Origin: CAWAND01 sp963727915
GTDB lineage: Bacteria; Chloroflexota; Anaerolineae; Anaerolineales; E44-bin32
Assembly: GCA_963727915.1 (NCBI GenBank)
Contig: CAVSID010000001.1
Span: 434,001-498,000, forward strand
DNA length: 64,000 nt
Direction of reading: 5' to 3'
Positions 27,058 to 37,168 of the stretch are shown here, piece after piece. The notes under the pieces were generated by a model that searched no databases, was not told where the DNA came from, and saw only the letters and a list, made by a program, of their open reading frames with translations. Every line of letters starts with the position of its first letter. Within the stretch, counting starts at the first letter, position 1. The position numbers and the translations under genes are program-made.

Positions 27058-27161
27058 TCATTCCCATCAGACAGTCGGGCCCTGCCTTCCCCGCATTGGG
27101 CGCGTCGGAGGGCGATGGGAACCGTTGGGCCAACGCCATGGACTGGGAGGGAGATGATCCG

Positions 27162-28328
27162 ATGCGAGACTCAAACGCACACCTTGTACACAGCGCCAGT
27201 GGTCTTCTTGTGATCTGCAGCCTGCTGTTGGCCGCCTGCGGCGGCCAGGCGACACCCGTCCCGGCCCCCAGCGAGCCGGCCGCAGCTCCGTCAGAAGCAG
27301 CCCCCACACAAGTGCCGACCGAGAGCGGGCCCGGCCAGCCGCTGTCGATCCTGGAGTGGTCAGGCTATGAGGCCACCAGCTACCCCGAGTTCTTCGCCCC
27401 CTTCACCGACAAGTATGGCGACCAAGTGAACGACTTGCTTCAGTACACTTTCTTCGCCGATGATGCCGAGGCCTACACCAAGGTGCGCAGCGGTTTCCAC
27501 GCCGATGTCGTCCACCCCTGCAATTCATGGTGGCAGCTTTGGGTCGATGCCGGGCTGGTTCAGCCGATCGACACGTCCCGCCTCAGCAACTGGGACGGCG
27601 TCAACCCGCAGCTGGCGGCGATGGGGAAGTTCAATGGCCAGCAGTACTTCGTTCCCTGGGAGTGGGGCTTCAACTCGCTGCTGGTCCGCAACGACCTCGT
27701 GCCCAAGGCACCCACAGCCTGGGCCGATATGTGGGACCCGGCCTACGCCGGCCATGTCGCCCAGTGGGACAACGCTGAGACCGGCTTTGTCACGGCCGCC
27801 CTAGCCTTGGGCTTCGACCCCTGGAACACCACGCCCGACCAGCAGGCCCAGGTCAAGCAGAAGCTGATCGACCTCAAGCCCAATCTGCTGACCTATTGGA
27901 AGGATTACACCGAAAGCTACGAGCTTCCGACGACCGGGGATCTGTGGATCCTGAGCAACGCCTGGCAGGATGCCTACGCCAACGCCTTGGACTCGGGATA
28001 CGATGTCAGCTACATCACCCCCACCGAGGGCCGGTTGGGCTGGGTGTGCGGTTACGGCATCACGTCCGACGCCCAGAACGTCGACCTGGCCTACGAGCTG
28101 CTTGACGCCTCGATCGCACCCGACTCAATGGCCGCCTTGGGCAATACCTACTGGTACGGCTTCTCCAACATGCAAGCCGTCCCCATGGTCGACGACCTGG
28201 TCAAGCAGATCATGGGCCTGGACAATCTGGACACGCTCTACGACAACACCGTTTTCTACAAGTCCCTGACCGAGGACCAGCGTCAGATGATGGCCGACAT
28301 TTGGAACCAGGTTAAGGCTGCGCCTTAG
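27162..28328 (+). CDS. Polyamine-type ABC transporter substrate-binding lipoprotein
   Basis: Extracytoplasmic receptor of PotD/spermidine-putrescine type, 388 residues. Lipobox LAAC with the Cys near residue 27, then a Pro/Ala-rich linker. The binding domain begins LSILEWSGYEATSYPEFFAP and includes YFVPWEWGFNSLLVRNDLV and the C-terminal YWYGFSNMQAVPM. ATG 27162 has GGGAGG upstream; ATG 27138 in frame is less likely. The order receptor, permease, permease, ATPase that follows is that of PotDBCA-like operons. The true substrate (polyamine, or another cation or opine) is not proven. Confidence 0.85.
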   Translation: MRDSNAHLVHSASGLLVICSLLLAACGGQATPVPAPSEPAAAPSEAAPTQVPTESGPGQPLSILEWSGYEATSYPEFFAPFTDKYGDQVNDLLQYTFFADDAEAYTKVRSGFHADVVHPCNSWWQLWVDAGLVQPIDTSRLSNWDGVNPQLAAMGKFNGQQYFVPWEWGFNSLLVRNDLVPKAPTAWADMWDPAYAGHVAQWDNAETGFVTAALALGFDPWNTTPDQQAQVKQKLIDLKPNLLTYWKDYTESYELPTTGDLWILSNAWQDAYANALDSGYDVSYITPTEGRLGWVCGYGITSDAQNVDLAYELLDASIAPDSMAALGNTYWYGFSNMQAVPMVDDLVKQIMGLDNLDTLYDNTVFYKSLTEDQRQMMADIWNQVKAAP

Positions 28329-28379
28329 CCGACGGCTGACGACGGGCGGCTGCCGCTAAGGCGGCGGCCGCCCAAGACT

Positions 28380-29231
28380 ATGAGCGAGCGCCGACGCATC
28401 ATCGTCCTTATGCTGCCCGCCACCGTGTGGTTGGTGGCCCTGCTGGTGATCCCGATCGGCACCATGGCCGTGTTCACTTTCCGCGCCGGGACCTTCGGCG
28501 CCGCCAGCCACCAATTCACCCTTGACACGTACCGCGCATTTTTCAACGATATCGCCTTCCACCGTTTGTTGCTGCGATCCTTCTGGGTGGCAGGCATTGT
28601 CTCTGCACTTTCGGTGGGACTGGCCTACCCCCTGGCCTACATCCTAAGCTTCCGGGCCGGCCCCTACCGGGTGGCCTTGCTGACGGCGCTCATCATCCCG
28701 GCTTGGACCAGCTACCTTCTGCGGGTCCTATCCTGGAAGATCATCCTGGGACCCAGCGGCGTGCTCAACAGCTTGCTTCAGGGCGCCGGCTTGACCCACC
28801 AGGCCCTACCGGTGCTGCTCTACAACCGGACTGCGGTCATCATCACGCTCACCTACACTTGGATTCCCTTTGTGGCCTTGCCTATCTTCGCTGCGCTTGA
28901 GCGAATTGATCGCAGCCTTCTGGAGTTGGCTTCCGATCTGGGGGCGGCGCACTGGCAGACCTTTCTGCGAGTGACCCTTCCACTGAGTTTCCCGGGGGTC
29001 ATTGCCGGCTTCCTGTTCGTGTTCATCCCGACCGTGGGCGAATACGTCACCCCTGCTCTGGTCGGCGGTACGACCGGCATCATGTACGGCAACATCATCC
29101 AGGATCAGTTCCTCAGCGCCCTCAACTGGCCGATGGGCTCGCTTATGAGCCTGGCCATGCTCGTGGCGGTTCTGATCCCCCTGATCCTGGCCGGCCGCTT
29201 CACGCGGTTGGCCGAGCTGGCGGGGCTGTAA
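28380..29231 (+). CDS. ABC transporter permease, PotB type
   Basis: First membrane subunit of the polyamine-type importer, 283 residues with six predicted helices. The cytoplasmic EAA-like loop reads LELASDLGAAHWQTFLRVTL, then PLSFPGVIAG. It ends with TAA immediately followed by the GTG of the next permease. Confidence 0.88.
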   Translation: MSERRRIIVLMLPATVWLVALLVIPIGTMAVFTFRAGTFGAASHQFTLDTYRAFFNDIAFHRLLLRSFWVAGIVSALSVGLAYPLAYILSFRAGPYRVALLTALIIPAWTSYLLRVLSWKIILGPSGVLNSLLQGAGLTHQALPVLLYNRTAVIITLTYTWIPFVALPIFAALERIDRSLLELASDLGAAHWQTFLRVTLPLSFPGVIAGFLFVFIPTVGEYVTPALVGGTTGIMYGNIIQDQFLSALNWPMGSLMSLAMLVAVLIPLILAGRFTRLAELAGL

Positions 29232-30047
29232 GTGTCCGTGCGCAGTGGTCGTCTCGCTGCACCCGGATCACTTTACCTCGGGCTGATGCTCGTGTTCTTG
29301 TATCTCCCCATCCTGTTGTTAGTCGTGTTCTCTTTCAACGACTCGAGCACGCTCAGCTTGCCGCTGAAGGGTTTCACGCTGCGCTGGTACACCGCTTTGG
29401 CGGGTGCCAGCACGCTGCTAGCATCGGTGCGCAACAGCCTGATCGTCGGCATCGGCTCCTCGCTGGTGGCCACGGCTCTGGGGGCCCTTTCTGCGGTCGG
29501 CCTGATGCGCTTCCGTTTTCCCGGTCGAAACGCCTTCCTCGGCCTGGCGGCGATCCCGCTGGTCATCCCTTCGATCGTCCTGGGTGTGGCGCTGCTGGTG
29601 CTTTTCCGCCAGATCCTCGATTGGCAGCTCAGCCTGTGGACCGTGGGCTTGGGCCACGTCGTACTCAACATCCCGATCACGCTGCTGATCGTCGCCTCCA
29701 GGCTGGCCGGGTTCGAGGATAACCTGGAAGAAGCCGCCATGGATCTCGGGGCCAGCTACTGGGAGAGCCTGTGGCGGGTCGTGCTTCCAATCTCACTTCC
29801 CGCCTTGGTAGCCGCCTTTCTGACCGCCTTCACCACATCCTTCGACGAGTACGCCATGTCGGTGTTCATCATCGGGCATGATCCGACTTTGCCGGTGTAC
29901 CTCTACTCGCAGCTGCGCTTCCCGACGCGTTTGCCACTGATCGTTACCCTGGCGGCCATCTTGATGCTGGCTTCGGTGGTGATCTTGTTGGCGGCCGAGG
30001 CACTGCGCCGATCGGGGACCGCTCGTTCCTCTACGGGGCGCGCCTGA
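29232..30047 (+). CDS. ABC transporter permease, PotC type
   Basis: Second membrane subunit, 271 residues. EAA loop EEAAMDLGASYWESLWRVVL, then PISLPALVAAFLTAFTTSFD, as in PotC proteins. The GTG start at 29232 abuts the PotB-like stop; the TGA at 30045-30047 overlaps the ATG of the ATPase, so the four genes are translationally linked. Confidence 0.88.
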   Translation: MSVRSGRLAAPGSLYLGLMLVFLYLPILLLVVFSFNDSSTLSLPLKGFTLRWYTALAGASTLLASVRNSLIVGIGSSLVATALGALSAVGLMRFRFPGRNAFLGLAAIPLVIPSIVLGVALLVLFRQILDWQLSLWTVGLGHVVLNIPITLLIVASRLAGFEDNLEEAAMDLGASYWESLWRVVLPISLPALVAAFLTAFTTSFDEYAMSVFIIGHDPTLPVYLYSQLRFPTRLPLIVTLAAILMLASVVILLAAEALRRSGTARSSTGRA

Positions 30048-31160
30048 TGGACAGCTTTGCGGTTGAAATGATCGGGGTCACCAAGATCTTTGGCGGAGGC
30101 CGCGATTCCGCGGCTAAGATGTGGCCGCTGTTGAGGCCATGGATCTCACGATACCCCAGGGGGAGTTCTTCACTCTTCTCGGTCCGAGCGGGTGCGGGAA
30201 GACAACCACGCTGCGCATGATCGCCGGTTTCGAAGCGCCGACCGAAGGCGAGATCCACATCCAGGGACGGCCCATGTCGCACGTGTTCCACCCAACCGCC
30301 GGCCGGTGAATACCGTTTTCCAGAACTATGCCCTGTTCCCCCACCTGACCGTGGCCCAGAACGTCGAGTTCGGCCTGACCGTCAAACGTGTCTCCAGAGA
30401 CGAGCGCACCCGGCGCACCCGGGAGGCGATAAGCCTGGTTCAGCTCGAGGGTCTCGAGTTCCGCAAGCCGGCCCAGTTGTCCGGTGGGCAGCAGCAGCGT
30501 GTGGCCCTGGCGCGAGCCCTGGTCAACCGTCCGGCCGTCTTGCTGCTCGACGAACCACTGGGGGCGCTTGACCTCAAGCTGCGCAAGGCGATGCAGCTCG
30601 AGCTCAAACACCTTCAGCTCCAGGTCGGCGTCACCTTTATCTACGTCACGCATGACCAGGAAGAAGCCCTGACGATGTCCGACCGCATAGCCGTGATGCA
30701 CGCCGGTCGCATCCTGCAGGTCGGGCAGCCGATGGAGATCTACGAAGACCCGAGCACGCGCTTCGTGGCCGATTTCGTCGGCGAGACCAACTTCCTTGAC
30801 GGACGGGTCCAAGCCGCCAAGGACGATCGGGTTGAAGTGGATCTGGGGGGCACCAAAGTTGGGGCGCGCGCTTCGAAGTCTGCCCCGCCAGCCGGCCAGG
30901 AGGTGACGCTCGTGGTCCGCCCGGAAAAGCTGCGCCTGGTGCCACTCAACGGAAACACGCCGGACAGCCTGTATGGCACGGTGGATGAAGTGGTCTACAT
31001 CGGCACCGACACTCGCTATGTAATCAGGTTGCCCAACGGCTCATCATTGGTGGCGCGTGTCCAGAATGCCGGCGGCGAAAGGCCTGGGGGGTTTGCGCCG
31101 GGCGATCGGGTGCAAATCGAATGGGAGATGGCCGACGCACGCGTGCTGTCCAGGGACTAA
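30047..31160 (+). CDS. ABC transporter ATP-binding protein, PotA type, frameshifted
   Basis: ATPase of the polyamine-type importer, about 371 codons. Walker A LLGPSGCGKTTTLRMIAGFE, Q-loop VFQNYALFPHLTVAQNV, signature LSGGQQQRVALARAL, Walker B VLLLDEPLGALD, switch FIYVTHDQEEALTMSD, and a C-terminal TOBE domain (VTLVVRPEKLRLVPLNG). Two apparent one-base deletions, near 30118 and 30255, in contrast to the insertions dominating elsewhere; after correction the segment reads VPPNRRPVNTVFQNYALFPH. The start codon overlaps the preceding stop. Confidence 0.87.
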
Positions 31161-31201
31161 GGCCGCCCCCGGGACGACTACTCGCTGGGGTCTCACCAAG
31201 G

Positions 31202-31979
31202 TTAGCTGTAGGAGGCTTGGAGTTCCGGCACCGGCAGGGTGATCAACCCTTCCGATGGATCTCCTTCCTGCGAAATTTGCTCCGGGTGAAGCGCAGCCAG
31301 GTAGGCTGTGTACGCCCCCATCAGGGCGTCCAGCTCGCCGGGTGACATCAGATCGTCAAGCGGAAGTTCGCCGGTCAAGATGTGATGGCGGGTGATTTCT
31401 TCCAGCGCCCGCATCGGGTTGGGGATATCCACGCCCTTCAGGAACAGCAGGAGCTGCCGCTGGAGTCGCCCCTCAAGGGTGCTCTTGGGCAGCGGCTGGC
31501 GCTCGAGCAACACGGTGTAAGCAGCGTTCGGATGCAGTTCCATGAGCATGTGTTCTGAGGCTCGCCTCGCCGGCCACAAAGGTCCGGTAGCCTAACCCTT
31601 TGAGGCGTTTGTGAAGTTGGTGGCCGCGCTGCACCCAACCGGGTGCCAACGCCACCATACTAGGCGTGTTGGCGATGCGGATACCTCGCCGCCGCAGGGC
31701 ATATTCGCACACCCGCCAGCCTCTCCATGTGGCACCTTGGGGCGAGAGACCCCATCCCTGGCGGAACTCGGCCTGCTCCATCAGGCCGATAGGGGGACCC
31801 TGCGGCGCGTCCACGGCGGCCACGGCCGCGGATTGCCCGGCGGCGAAGGCCAAAACATTCTCCAGGTCGGCGCTGCCCTGCGCCACCAGGCACAGGTCAG
31901 CGTCTAGGGCGGCAAAGGGCAAGGGCCGGTCGCCTGCCGTGGCATCGATCCCGATGAAGACCGCGTCGTCGAACAGCAT
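31202..31979 (-). CDS. DUF429 family protein
   Basis: About 259 codons; predicted RNase H-like fold protein of unknown role. It begins DAVFIGIDATAGDRPLPFAA at residue 4, has AVAAVDAPQGPPIG and ALRRRGIRIANTPSM, and ends with EGLITLPVPEL as DUF429 proteins often do. A +1 shift near 31562 joins GYRTFVAGEAS to MLMELHPNAAYTVLLERQPL. Start ATG 31979 with GGAGG 8 nt upstream. It converges on potA, with 41 bp between the stops. Confidence 0.75.
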
Positions 31980-32087
31980 GTCCCCTGCCTCCGCGCCGGT
32001 GTACCACGCCCTCCCCACCTGTGGCGTTTGCACCTAGACGATACAGTAACTTGCTGCCACTGTCCAACGCCGGGCCTGCTTGGAGCC

Positions 32088-32555
32088 TCAGTCCGGTGGG
32101 CTGGCCTGCAGCGCCTCCACCAACGCCTGCCAGCGGGCCTGGTCGGTGTGGTACGGCGACAGCCAGGGCCGCTCTTCCGCCTGCCGTAGGGCGCGGGCTA
32201 GACCGACGCCGCTGCACAGGAGAAAGGCGACGAACACCCAGCGTGTCCGGTGGCGGCTCAGCCGGCTGTGGAGCAGAACGGTCCGGCCTTCCTGCAGACA
32301 GTCGAGCACGAAGCCCCCAGCCAGCCGGCGCGCCTCGAGATCGGCGTCATTTTCGTCGTTGATGTCCAGCCACAGGAACGCTGCCGGCGCTGGCCCGGCG
32401 AAGGCCATGGGCGCGCCAGGCGAGAGATGGACCACGGCGTCGACCCCGGTTTGGTCCTGAAATGCCCCCCAGGTCTTGGGAATCTGGAACCCCCCGGCAG
32501 CGAAGATGCGATCGTGAACCCAGCTCAAGCGGACCCCTCCGCAGCGACTGCCCAT
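32088..32555 (-). CDS. Dual-specificity-phosphatase-like protein with Ser in place of Cys
   Basis: 155 residues. The fold resembles small dual-specificity phosphatases: WVHDRIFAAGGFQIPKTW, VDAVVHLSPGAP, FLWLDINDENDADLE and then the P-loop position VLLHSRLSRHRTRWVFVAFL. Canonical phosphatases have HCxxGxxR here; the Cys is Ser and the Gly is also changed, so the catalytic thiol is absent. It may be a binding or scaffold protein. ATG 32555; TATACT ends 9 nt upstream, so the message may be leaderless. Divergent from the aldehyde dehydrogenase gene. Confidence 0.55.
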   Translation of the reverse strand: MGSRCGGVRLSWVHDRIFAAGGFQIPKTWGAFQDQTGVDAVVHLSPGAPMAFAGPAPAAFLWLDINDENDADLEARRLAGGFVLDCLQEGRTVLLHSRLSRHRTRWVFVAFLLCSGVGLARALRQAEERPWLSPYHTDQARWQALVEALQASPPD

Positions 32556-32580
32556 TCGCCGCCGAGTATACATCCCGGTT

Positions 32581-32609
32581 TTGACGCTCGCGAGCCGCCC
32601 GGATATACT
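32581..32609 (+). promoter_or_regulatory. Promoter of the aldehyde dehydrogenase gene
   Basis: TTGACG (32581-32586), 17-bp spacer, TATACT (32604-32609): a near-consensus housekeeping promoter, giving a leader of about 70 nt. Confidence 0.75.
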
Positions 32610-32685
32610 TAGGCGACAGCCCTCTCAATCTATCAGCGGTTCCCGCACGTGAACAGCTGACCATTCCGCGCAGGAGGTTCGCCCA

Positions 32686-34279
32686 ATGGCTGCACCTGGC
32701 AAAGAGAAGCAAGGTTTTCGTTTGACTTATGCCACCATGTTCGAGCCGCCGGAAGAACTGCACACCAACTATGAGGCGGCACTGGCGGATCTCAAGGCTG
32801 GAATGGGCTCGGATGTGCCCATGCTGATCAACGGTGAGGACGTGTTCGCCGATGAGAAGTTTGAAAACGTCTCGCCCATCAACCAGGATTGGATGCTGGC
32901 TACCTTCCAGAAGGGGCAGCGCTGAACATGCCCAGCGTGCGCTGAAGGCCGCACGCCGGGCCACCAAGACGTGGTCCAAAATGCCCTGGCAGGAACGAGT
33001 CGCCATCATGCGCAAGGCCGCCGACAAGATCAACGAGCGCATCTTCGAGTTCGGTGCTGTCCTATCGATGGAAGTCGGCAAGAACCGGATGGAAGCCCTG
33101 GGTGATGCCGCCGAATTGGCCGACCTGATCCGCTACGCCTGCGACCAGATGGAGGCCAACAACGGCTACGTCGTGCCGATGGGCAAGGATCCGCTTAAGG
33201 GATACGACGCTTCCAACACCTCGGTGCTCATGCCCTACGGCGTGTGGGTCGTGGTCAGCCCCTTCAACTTCCCGGCTGCCCTGACCGGCGGCCCGTCGGG
33301 GGCGGCGCTGGTGGCCGGCAACACCCTGGTCATGAAACCCGCCACCGACACCCCCTGGACGGCGCGTCTGCTGGCGGAGTGCTTCCGCGACGCCGGGCTT
33401 CCCGAGGGCGCTTTCAACTACGTCACCGGCCCCGGATCGACCCTGGGCGAAGCCTTGATCGACAGCCCGGAGGTGGACGGGATCACCTTCACCGGTTCAT
33501 TCGACGTGGGCATGCATATCTACCGCCAGTTTGCCGGGGGCAAGTACCCACGGCCGACAATCCTCGAGATGGGCGGCAAGAACCCATCAATCGTCTCCCG
33601 CAACGCCGATCTCGAACGCGCTGCCACCGGGATCGTCCGCTCAGCGTTCGGCCTGCAGGGCCAGAAATGCTCCGCCAACTCGCGTATCTACGCCGAAAAA
33701 CCCGTCTACGACGAGCTGGTCAAACTGATCGTCGACAAGACCAAGGCTTTGTCGGTGGGCGACCCCACCGACCGCAGCACGTTCATGGGCCCGGTCATCA
33801 ACAAGGCCGCCTATGCCTCCTTCAAGGAGTTCACCGAGGAGCTGTCCCAGTCCGGGACATTCTTGGCCGGGGGCAAGGTACTGAGCGGGGAAGCATTTGA
33901 CAAAGGCTTCTTCTGCGAGCCCACCGTCGCCGCCAATGTGCCCCGGGACCAGCGCCTGTGGAAGTACGAGATGTTCCTGCCCATCACCATGGTGGAAGCC
34001 GTGGACAGTTTGGATGAAGCCATGGGGCTGGCTAACGATGTGGTCTACGGCCTTACGTCAGGTTTTTACGGCTCCGAAGATGAGGCCGGCTGGTTCTTCG
34101 ACAACATCCAGGCCGGCGTTAACTACGCCAACCGCCCCCAGGGATCGACCACCGGTGCCTGGCCGGGATTCCAGCCCTTCGGCGGCTGGAAAGGGTCCGG
34201 CTCATCGGGCAAGAATGCCGGCGGACACTACTACTTGCCGCTCTATATGCACGAGCACATCCGCACCCTGATCCGCTAA
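32686..34279 (+). CDS. 1-pyrroline-5-carboxylate (glutamate semialdehyde) dehydrogenase-like ALDH
   Basis: NAD(P)-dependent oxidation of glutamate gamma-semialdehyde in proline/arginine breakdown is the likely role. About 531 codons. N-terminus FRLTYATMFEPPEELHTNYE as in P5C dehydrogenases; cofactor-site VVVSPFNFPAALTGGPSGAA, FTGSFDVGMHIY, general base Glu in ILEMGGKNPSIV, and catalytic Cys in FGLQGQKCSANSR; C-terminal PFGGWKGSGSSGKNAGG. A +1 shift near 32920. SD GGAGG before the ATG. Confidence 0.88.
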
Positions 34280-34289
34280 ATGGCAGCGG

Positions 34290-34320
34290 GTTGTCCCCGA
34301 CGCACGACCTCGGGGACAAC
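34290..34320 (+). terminator. Hairpin after the aldehyde dehydrogenase gene
   Basis: Perfect 11-bp stem GTTGTCCCCGA with a nine-base loop, 10 bp after the stop. No T tract follows, so termination may be partial. Confidence 0.5.
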
Positions 34321-34338
34321 TCGCCCATCTCACACGGC

Positions 34339-34581
34339 ATGCTCCGACGCTTGGGTTCGGCCCTGATCTTGATCGGGTTGGTGGTGATGGTGGTCTATCT
34401 GGTTTCGTCCACCATCGGCCAAGGGGACATCCTGACTCTGCTTGGCGGCGCCGTTTGCAGCCTGCTGGGGCTTTGGCTGCGGCGAAGGGCAACCGCCCAG
34501 TCGGCGGCCGAACCCGCCCGCTTCCGGGCATTGCGGCGCCTGATGACACCGCCGGATGCGCCGGACGACGAGGCCGATTGA
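34339..34581 (+). CDS. Small membrane protein
   Basis: Eighty residues from ATG 34339. Two hydrophobic segments (LGSALILIGLVVMVVYLV and ILTLLGGAVCSLLGLWL) and a basic, then acidic, C-terminal tail. No family recognised. The frame is open upstream to 34291 but that part lies inside the terminator hairpin. The start has no clear SD. Confidence 0.5.
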   Translation: MLRRLGSALILIGLVVMVVYLVSSTIGQGDILTLLGGAVCSLLGLWLRRRATAQSAAEPARFRALRRLMTPPDAPDDEAD

Positions 34582-34610
34582 CCGGCCTTCGGTCTCCCGG
34601 GAAGCTGAGC

Positions 34611-34630
34611 TTTGTGAATTCCTTCACAAA
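34611..34630. promoter_or_regulatory. CRP/FNR-type palindrome upstream of sthA
   Basis: TTTGTGA-ATTCCT-TCACAAA, perfect 7-bp arms and a 6-bp spacer, 110 bp before the sthA start. A TATGAT hexamer at 34671-34676 would put the transcription start near 34683, about 62 bp from the site centre, which is the classic spacing for class I CRP activation. Confidence 0.5.
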
Positions 34631-34740
34631 TTGACGGTAGCCCGCCAACCGCCGATCGGACGCCATGTTGTATGATGAACCTGCCCCCGCGCTTCGCCGC
34701 CACAGCCACAATACTGTGATCAGGACGGTGACAAGTCACA

Positions 34741-36144
34741 ATGCCTGACTACAACTACGATCTGTTTGTGATCGGCTCCGGTCCCGCCGGCCAGCGCGCC
34801 GCCATCCAGGCGGCCAAGATCGGCAAGCGGGTGGCCGTCGCTGAACGGCGCTCCGTTGTCGGTGGCGTGTGCATCAACACCGGCACCATCCCCAGCAAGA
34901 CACTTCGAGAGGCCGCGCTCTATCTGTCCGGCTACAGCCAACGCGGGCTCTACGGCTCGTCCTACGCCGTCAAAGAGCACATCACCGTCGACGATCTTCT
35001 CTTCCGGGCAAACCACGTTATCCAAAACGAGATCGACGTCATCCGCCACCAGTTGAGGCGAAACGGCGTCGAGCTGTTCTCAGCCGAGGCGGCGTTCGTC
35101 GATCCACACACGCTGCGCCTCAAGGATGTTGACACGTCCGACGTACGTGAGATCAGCACGGCGTTCGTCGTCATCGCCACCGGGACGTCCGCCACGCGCC
35201 CCGCACATATCCCTTTCGACCAGTCCCATATTCTGGCCAGCGACGACATCCTCCATCTCGACAAGATCCCGCGCACGCTGGCCGTTGTGGGGGGCGGCGT
35301 GATCGGTCTGGAGTACGCCAGCATCTTCTCGGCGTTGGGCGTGCGCGTCACCGTCGTCGATCGCCGTCCCAACCTGCTGCCCTTCGTGGACGAGGAGATC
35401 GTCGATGCGCTCGTCTACCAGATGCGGCAGGACCGCGTGACCATGCGGCTCAACGAGACCGTCCGGTCCATCTCTCCCGAGGCCGAAAACGGCAAAGACG
35501 ATGTGCGGATCGACCTCGAGAGCGGCAAGCAGATCTGGACCGAGAAGGCCCTGTACAGCATCGGGCGGACCGGCGCCACCGGCGATCTCAACCTGGCCTC
35601 GGCCGGCCTGGAGGCGGACGATCGCGGCCGCCTATCGGTCGACGGGAACTACCGCACTCAGGTGCCCAACATCTACGCTGCCGGCGATGTCATCGGCTTT
35701 CCCAGCCTGGCGGCGACGTCGATGGAGCAGGGCCGTTTGGCCAGTTGCCATGCCTTCGGAATCCCGGCCAACAGCGTGCCCGAACTCTTTCCCTACGGCA
35801 TCTACACCATCCCCGAAATCTCCACCGTCGGACGGACCGAGGCCGAACTCACCGAGGCGGGCATCCCCTACGAGGTGGGCAAGGCCCAGTACCGTGAGAT
35901 CGCCCGAGGCCAGATCATCGGGGACCAATCCGGACTGCTCAAGCTGATCTTCCACCTGGAAACACGCAAGCTTCTCGCCGTTCACATCATTGGGTCGGGT
36001 GCCAGCGAACTGATCCACATCGGGCAGGCGGTGCTGGCCTTCGGCGGAACAATCGACTACTTCGTCGAAACGGTGTTTAACTACCCGACGCTCGCCGAAT
36101 GTTACAAAACGGCCGCCTTTGACGGCATCAACCGGCTGGGCTGA
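34741..36144 (+). CDS. sthA: Soluble pyridine nucleotide transhydrogenase
   Basis: FAD enzyme that exchanges reducing equivalents between NADPH and NAD+. 467 residues, intact. It is of the dihydrolipoamide dehydrogenase superfamily, but the redox-motif position reads GGVCINTGTIPSKTLREA, with a single Cys, as in SthA rather than lipoamide dehydrogenase. NAD(P)-binding LAVVGGGVIGLEYASIFSAL, second FAD motif NIYAAGDVIGFPSLA, and SthA-type PYGIYTIPEISTVG. No strong SD precedes the ATG. A CRP-type palindrome lies upstream. Confidence 0.9.
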   Translation: MPDYNYDLFVIGSGPAGQRAAIQAAKIGKRVAVAERRSVVGGVCINTGTIPSKTLREAALYLSGYSQRGLYGSSYAVKEHITVDDLLFRANHVIQNEIDVIRHQLRRNGVELFSAEAAFVDPHTLRLKDVDTSDVREISTAFVVIATGTSATRPAHIPFDQSHILASDDILHLDKIPRTLAVVGGGVIGLEYASIFSALGVRVTVVDRRPNLLPFVDEEIVDALVYQMRQDRVTMRLNETVRSISPEAENGKDDVRIDLESGKQIWTEKALYSIGRTGATGDLNLASAGLEADDRGRLSVDGNYRTQVPNIYAAGDVIGFPSLAATSMEQGRLASCHAFGIPANSVPELFPYGIYTIPEISTVGRTEAELTEAGIPYEVGKAQYREIARGQIIGDQSGLLKLIFHLETRKLLAVHIIGSGASELIHIGQAVLAFGGTIDYFVETVFNYPTLAECYKTAAFDGINRLG

Positions 36145-36187
36145 TATCCACCCGCCCGGTTCAGCTTTCCCCCGCGAGGAGTATCCC

Positions 36188-37168
36188 ATGATCGATCCGC
36201 CGACCGAACCCGCGCCCGCACCAACTGATCGTTCCTTCTTTAGGCGCATCTTCATCAGCCCTGACGAGCTTCGGCTCCGCTCAGGATGGCGCTTACTGAT
36301 CCATACCATCCTGCTGCTGGTGCTCCTGTTGATCTTCAGCACGCTGCTTGGCCTAATCGGCGCCGCGCTGGGCGTGGTCGACTTGCAGAGCTTTGCCGGC
36401 GGGCAGGACATGACGCTGGCCATCTTGACACTGGCGGAGTGTCTGGCCCTGACGGCTGCTACCTGGGTCGCCCGGCGCTTCTTGGATCGGCGCTCCTTCG
36501 TCTCGCTCGGCTTTCGGCTGGATCGGCATGTGGCGCTCGATCTCGCCTTTGGGTTCCTTCTGCCGGGGGTACTTTTTGGCCTGATCTACGCGTTCGAACA
36601 CGGCATGGGCTGGCTCACCTATCAGGGCAATGCCCTGCAAACGGGTCCGGCGGTGGGAGCACTGGGCGGCCTGCTGGCTGGGTTGATCCTCTTCATCATT
36701 GTCGGCTATCAAGAAGAACTGCTCAGCCGCGGCTACCATCTCCAGAACTTGGTGGATGGGTTGAATTTGCCCTGGGCTGTCCTGCTCTCGTCATCCGTGT
36801 TCGCGCTCCTTCATTTGGGCAATCCCTCGGCCGACTGGGTTTCGACCCTGGGGATCCTGTTCGCCGGATTCTTCCTCGCCTTCGGATGGGTACGCACCGG
36901 CAAGCTCTGGCTCCCGATCGGCCTGCATATCGGCTGGAACTTCTTCGAAGGCACCGTGTTCGGTTTTCCGGTCAGCGGGACAGGCGGATTCAACTTCATC
37001 CATCAGACAGTTGATGGGCCAAAGCTGATCACAGGGGGCGGTTTCGGCCCGGAAGCTGGATTGGTCGTCCTGCCCGCCATGGCCCTAGGTGCGCTGGCCA
37101 TCTGGTGGTACACAAAGAGCCGGCCGGTGGAGATGCCGCCTGCGCCAGGTCCGGCCGACCGCCGCTGA
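36188..37168 (+). CDS. CPBP-family intramembrane glutamic protease
   Basis: Type II CAAX-prenyl-endopeptidase-like membrane protein, 326 residues, about eight helices. Family motifs are complete: YQEELLSRGYHL (EExxxR), SSSVFALLHLGN (FxxxH) and HIGWNFFEG (HxxxN). The role in bacteria is usually protein maturation or immunity; nothing here points to a substrate. ATG 36188 with GAGGAG upstream, 43 bp after sthA, so possibly in one operon. Confidence 0.88.
   Translation: MIDPPTEPAPAPTDRSFFRRIFISPDELRLRSGWRLLIHTILLLVLLLIFSTLLGLIGAALGVVDLQSFAGGQDMTLAILTLAECLALTAATWVARRFLDRRSFVSLGFRLDRHVALDLAFGFLLPGVLFGLIYAFEHGMGWLTYQGNALQTGPAVGALGGLLAGLILFIIVGYQEELLSRGYHLQNLVDGLNLPWAVLLSSSVFALLHLGNPSADWVSTLGILFAGFFLAFGWVRTGKLWLPIGLHIGWNFFEGTVFGFPVSGTGGFNFIHQTVDGPKLITGGGFGPEAGLVVLPAMALGALAIWWYTKSRPVEMPPAPGPADRR

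Noticed and set aside
34631..34676. sthA promoter made of TTGACG at 34631 and TATGAT at 34671
   Set aside because: The spacer would be 34 bp, far outside the 15-19 bp range; only the -10 was kept as a weak candidate.
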